In this document: positions 4,910 to 5,523 of the stretch, piece after piece
Position numbering within the stretch: position 1 is the stretch's first letter
Layout: every line of letters begins with the position of its first letter
From: Acidobacteriaceae bacterium
Lineage (GTDB): Bacteria > Acidobacteriota > Terriglobia > Terriglobales > Acidobacteriaceae
NCBI GenBank assembly: GCA_003165455.1
Contig: PLUJ01000035.1
Location: 1 to 5,523, forward strand
Direction: 5' to 3'
DNA length: 5,523 bases
Program-made: the position numbers and the translations under genes
The notes under the pieces: model-generated
What the model was told of the DNA's origin: nothing
The model's input: only the letters and a program-made list of their open reading frames with translations
Database searches by the model: none

Positions 4910-5523
4910 TTACTGCGCGACGAAAACCAGATCGTCGTGATCGTCATAGCCGCTGTTGGATTGGCAAGCGGACGGAGTTGTCACTTTTCTTCCTGCGTCA
5001 TAGCGGAGCTGCGCGCGCACCGCGTACGTTCCTGCGGTAGGCGGAGTAAACGTGACCGTCGTCGTGTTTTCCGCGGTTGTCGACGTGGCCAAGTTGTTGG
5101 CTGAGATCAGGACCCACGACGGGCTGGTCACGCTCGCCGTGTAGAAAACATCAAAATAGTCCTGGGTTGTGCTGTACGCCCACCACGAGGCCTTTACCGT
5201 CACCGAGGCGCCATGCGTAATATTGCCGCTGGCGGTAGAGACAACGATCAAATCATCGGACTCATAGGGACCGTGGTAGGTTCCAGAAACTGAGCCGTCG
5301 GCGCAGCTGCTGGCTTTGAGAGTGTTGGGTGCATGGGATTCCGCCGGGCCGGTGAGGTTACCCGCTGAATTCAGCAGACTCGTTGACACCGACGAACCCG
5401 AGGCACACGACGAACCAGCGGTCAAGCAAGCCGGAGCCGTGTAAGTGGAGTTGTAAGTTGCGATTTGCGCTCCGCCGCTCGGTGAGGTCACTGTCAAAGC
5501 GATGGTCGCGGTATGGCTGAGGG
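4910..5523 (-). CDS. C-terminal part of a secreted or cell-surface protein (5' end outside window)
   Basis: The frame is open from the right edge to a TAA at 4910-4912, giving 203 visible residues, so the gene is cut by the window. The first visible residues, LSHTATIALTV, look like the last strand of an Ig-like or Kumamolisin-associated repeat common in acidobacterial exported proteins. The rest is rich in Ser, Thr, Ala and Asn and has only four cysteines (residues 32, 39, 73 and 186 from the first full codon), possibly as disulfides. The arrangement of a Cys pair, then SCADG, a GTYHGPYESDD stretch, VKASWWAY, and a final YDDHDDLVF resembles, from memory, a C-terminal domain attached to secreted proteases and other exported enzymes of myxobacteria. 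The acidic DDHDD end could bind calcium. The catalytic part, signal peptide and true start are to the right. A TTG at 5495-5497 is an internal Leu codon, not a start. Confidence 0.75.
   Translation of the reverse strand, partial: LSHTATIALTVTSPSGGAQIATYNSTYTAPACLTAGSSCASGSSVSTSLLNSAGNLTGPAESHAPNTLKASSCADGSVSGTYHGPYESDDLIVVSTASGNITHGASVTVKASWWAYSTTQDYFDVFYTASVTSPSWVLISANNLATSTTAENTTTVTFTPPTAGTYAVRAQLRYDAGRKVTTPSACQSNSGYDDHDDLVFVAQ

Noticed and set aside
5495..5497. Start of the minus-strand gene at TTG
   Set aside because: The frame stays open to the window edge with matching beta-strand sequence (LSHTATIA), so this is an internal codon of a truncated gene.

Overview
The window looks like chromosomal DNA from a GC-rich, soil-type bacterium, most likely an Acidobacteriota member of the Koribacter/Terriglobia kind. 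That placement is an inference from gene content and protein style: a dnaJ-hspR pair, a DnaC-like ATPase with a cysteine-rich N-terminus, a stand-alone UvrC N-terminal-type protein, and a Ser/Thr/Asn-rich secreted protein with a C-terminal domain familiar from Myxococcus-like extracellular enzymes. No rRNA, tRNA, transposase or CRISPR array is visible. Six genes lie on the plus strand and one partial gene lies on the minus strand at the right edge.

Left part (1-2051), proteostasis: a perfect 12-bp inverted repeat (11-47) precedes, or overlaps the start of, a small uncharacterised gene (to 454). This is followed closely by dnaJ (481-1632), a full-length type I J-protein, and by hspR (1653-2051), a MerR-family repressor of chaperone genes. 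The gaps are 26 and 20 bases, so the three probably form one operon in which the chaperone and its repressor are made together. No canonical HspR operator (HAIR) is visible here, so the controlling promoter probably lies to the left of the window.

Middle (2052-4783), DNA-related genes: a DnaC/IstB-type AAA+ ATPase (2139-2999), a UvrC/Cho-like protein (3076-4254) and a DinB-family protein (4277-4783). The first two appear to have their own promoters, with a -10-like hexamer exactly six bases before the start codon and no Shine-Dalgarno sequence, which suggests leaderless mRNAs. The DinB gene follows the UvrC-like gene by 22 bases, has a good Shine-Dalgarno sequence and is probably cotranscribed with it. 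The UvrC-like protein is the most unusual item: it keeps the four-cysteine iron-sulfur pattern and the UVR motif, but its GIY-YIG nuclease residues look degraded and it lacks UvrC's second nuclease and helix-hairpin-helix domains.

Right part (4784-5523): a convergent intergenic region holds two hairpins, one of them with a T-rich tail in the minus direction. Beyond it is the C-terminal end of a secreted protein that runs off the window. I see no clearly new multi-gene system. The best leads are the degenerate UvrC-like protein with its DinB neighbour, the small gene leading the dnaJ-hspR operon, and the repeated leaderless start architecture.
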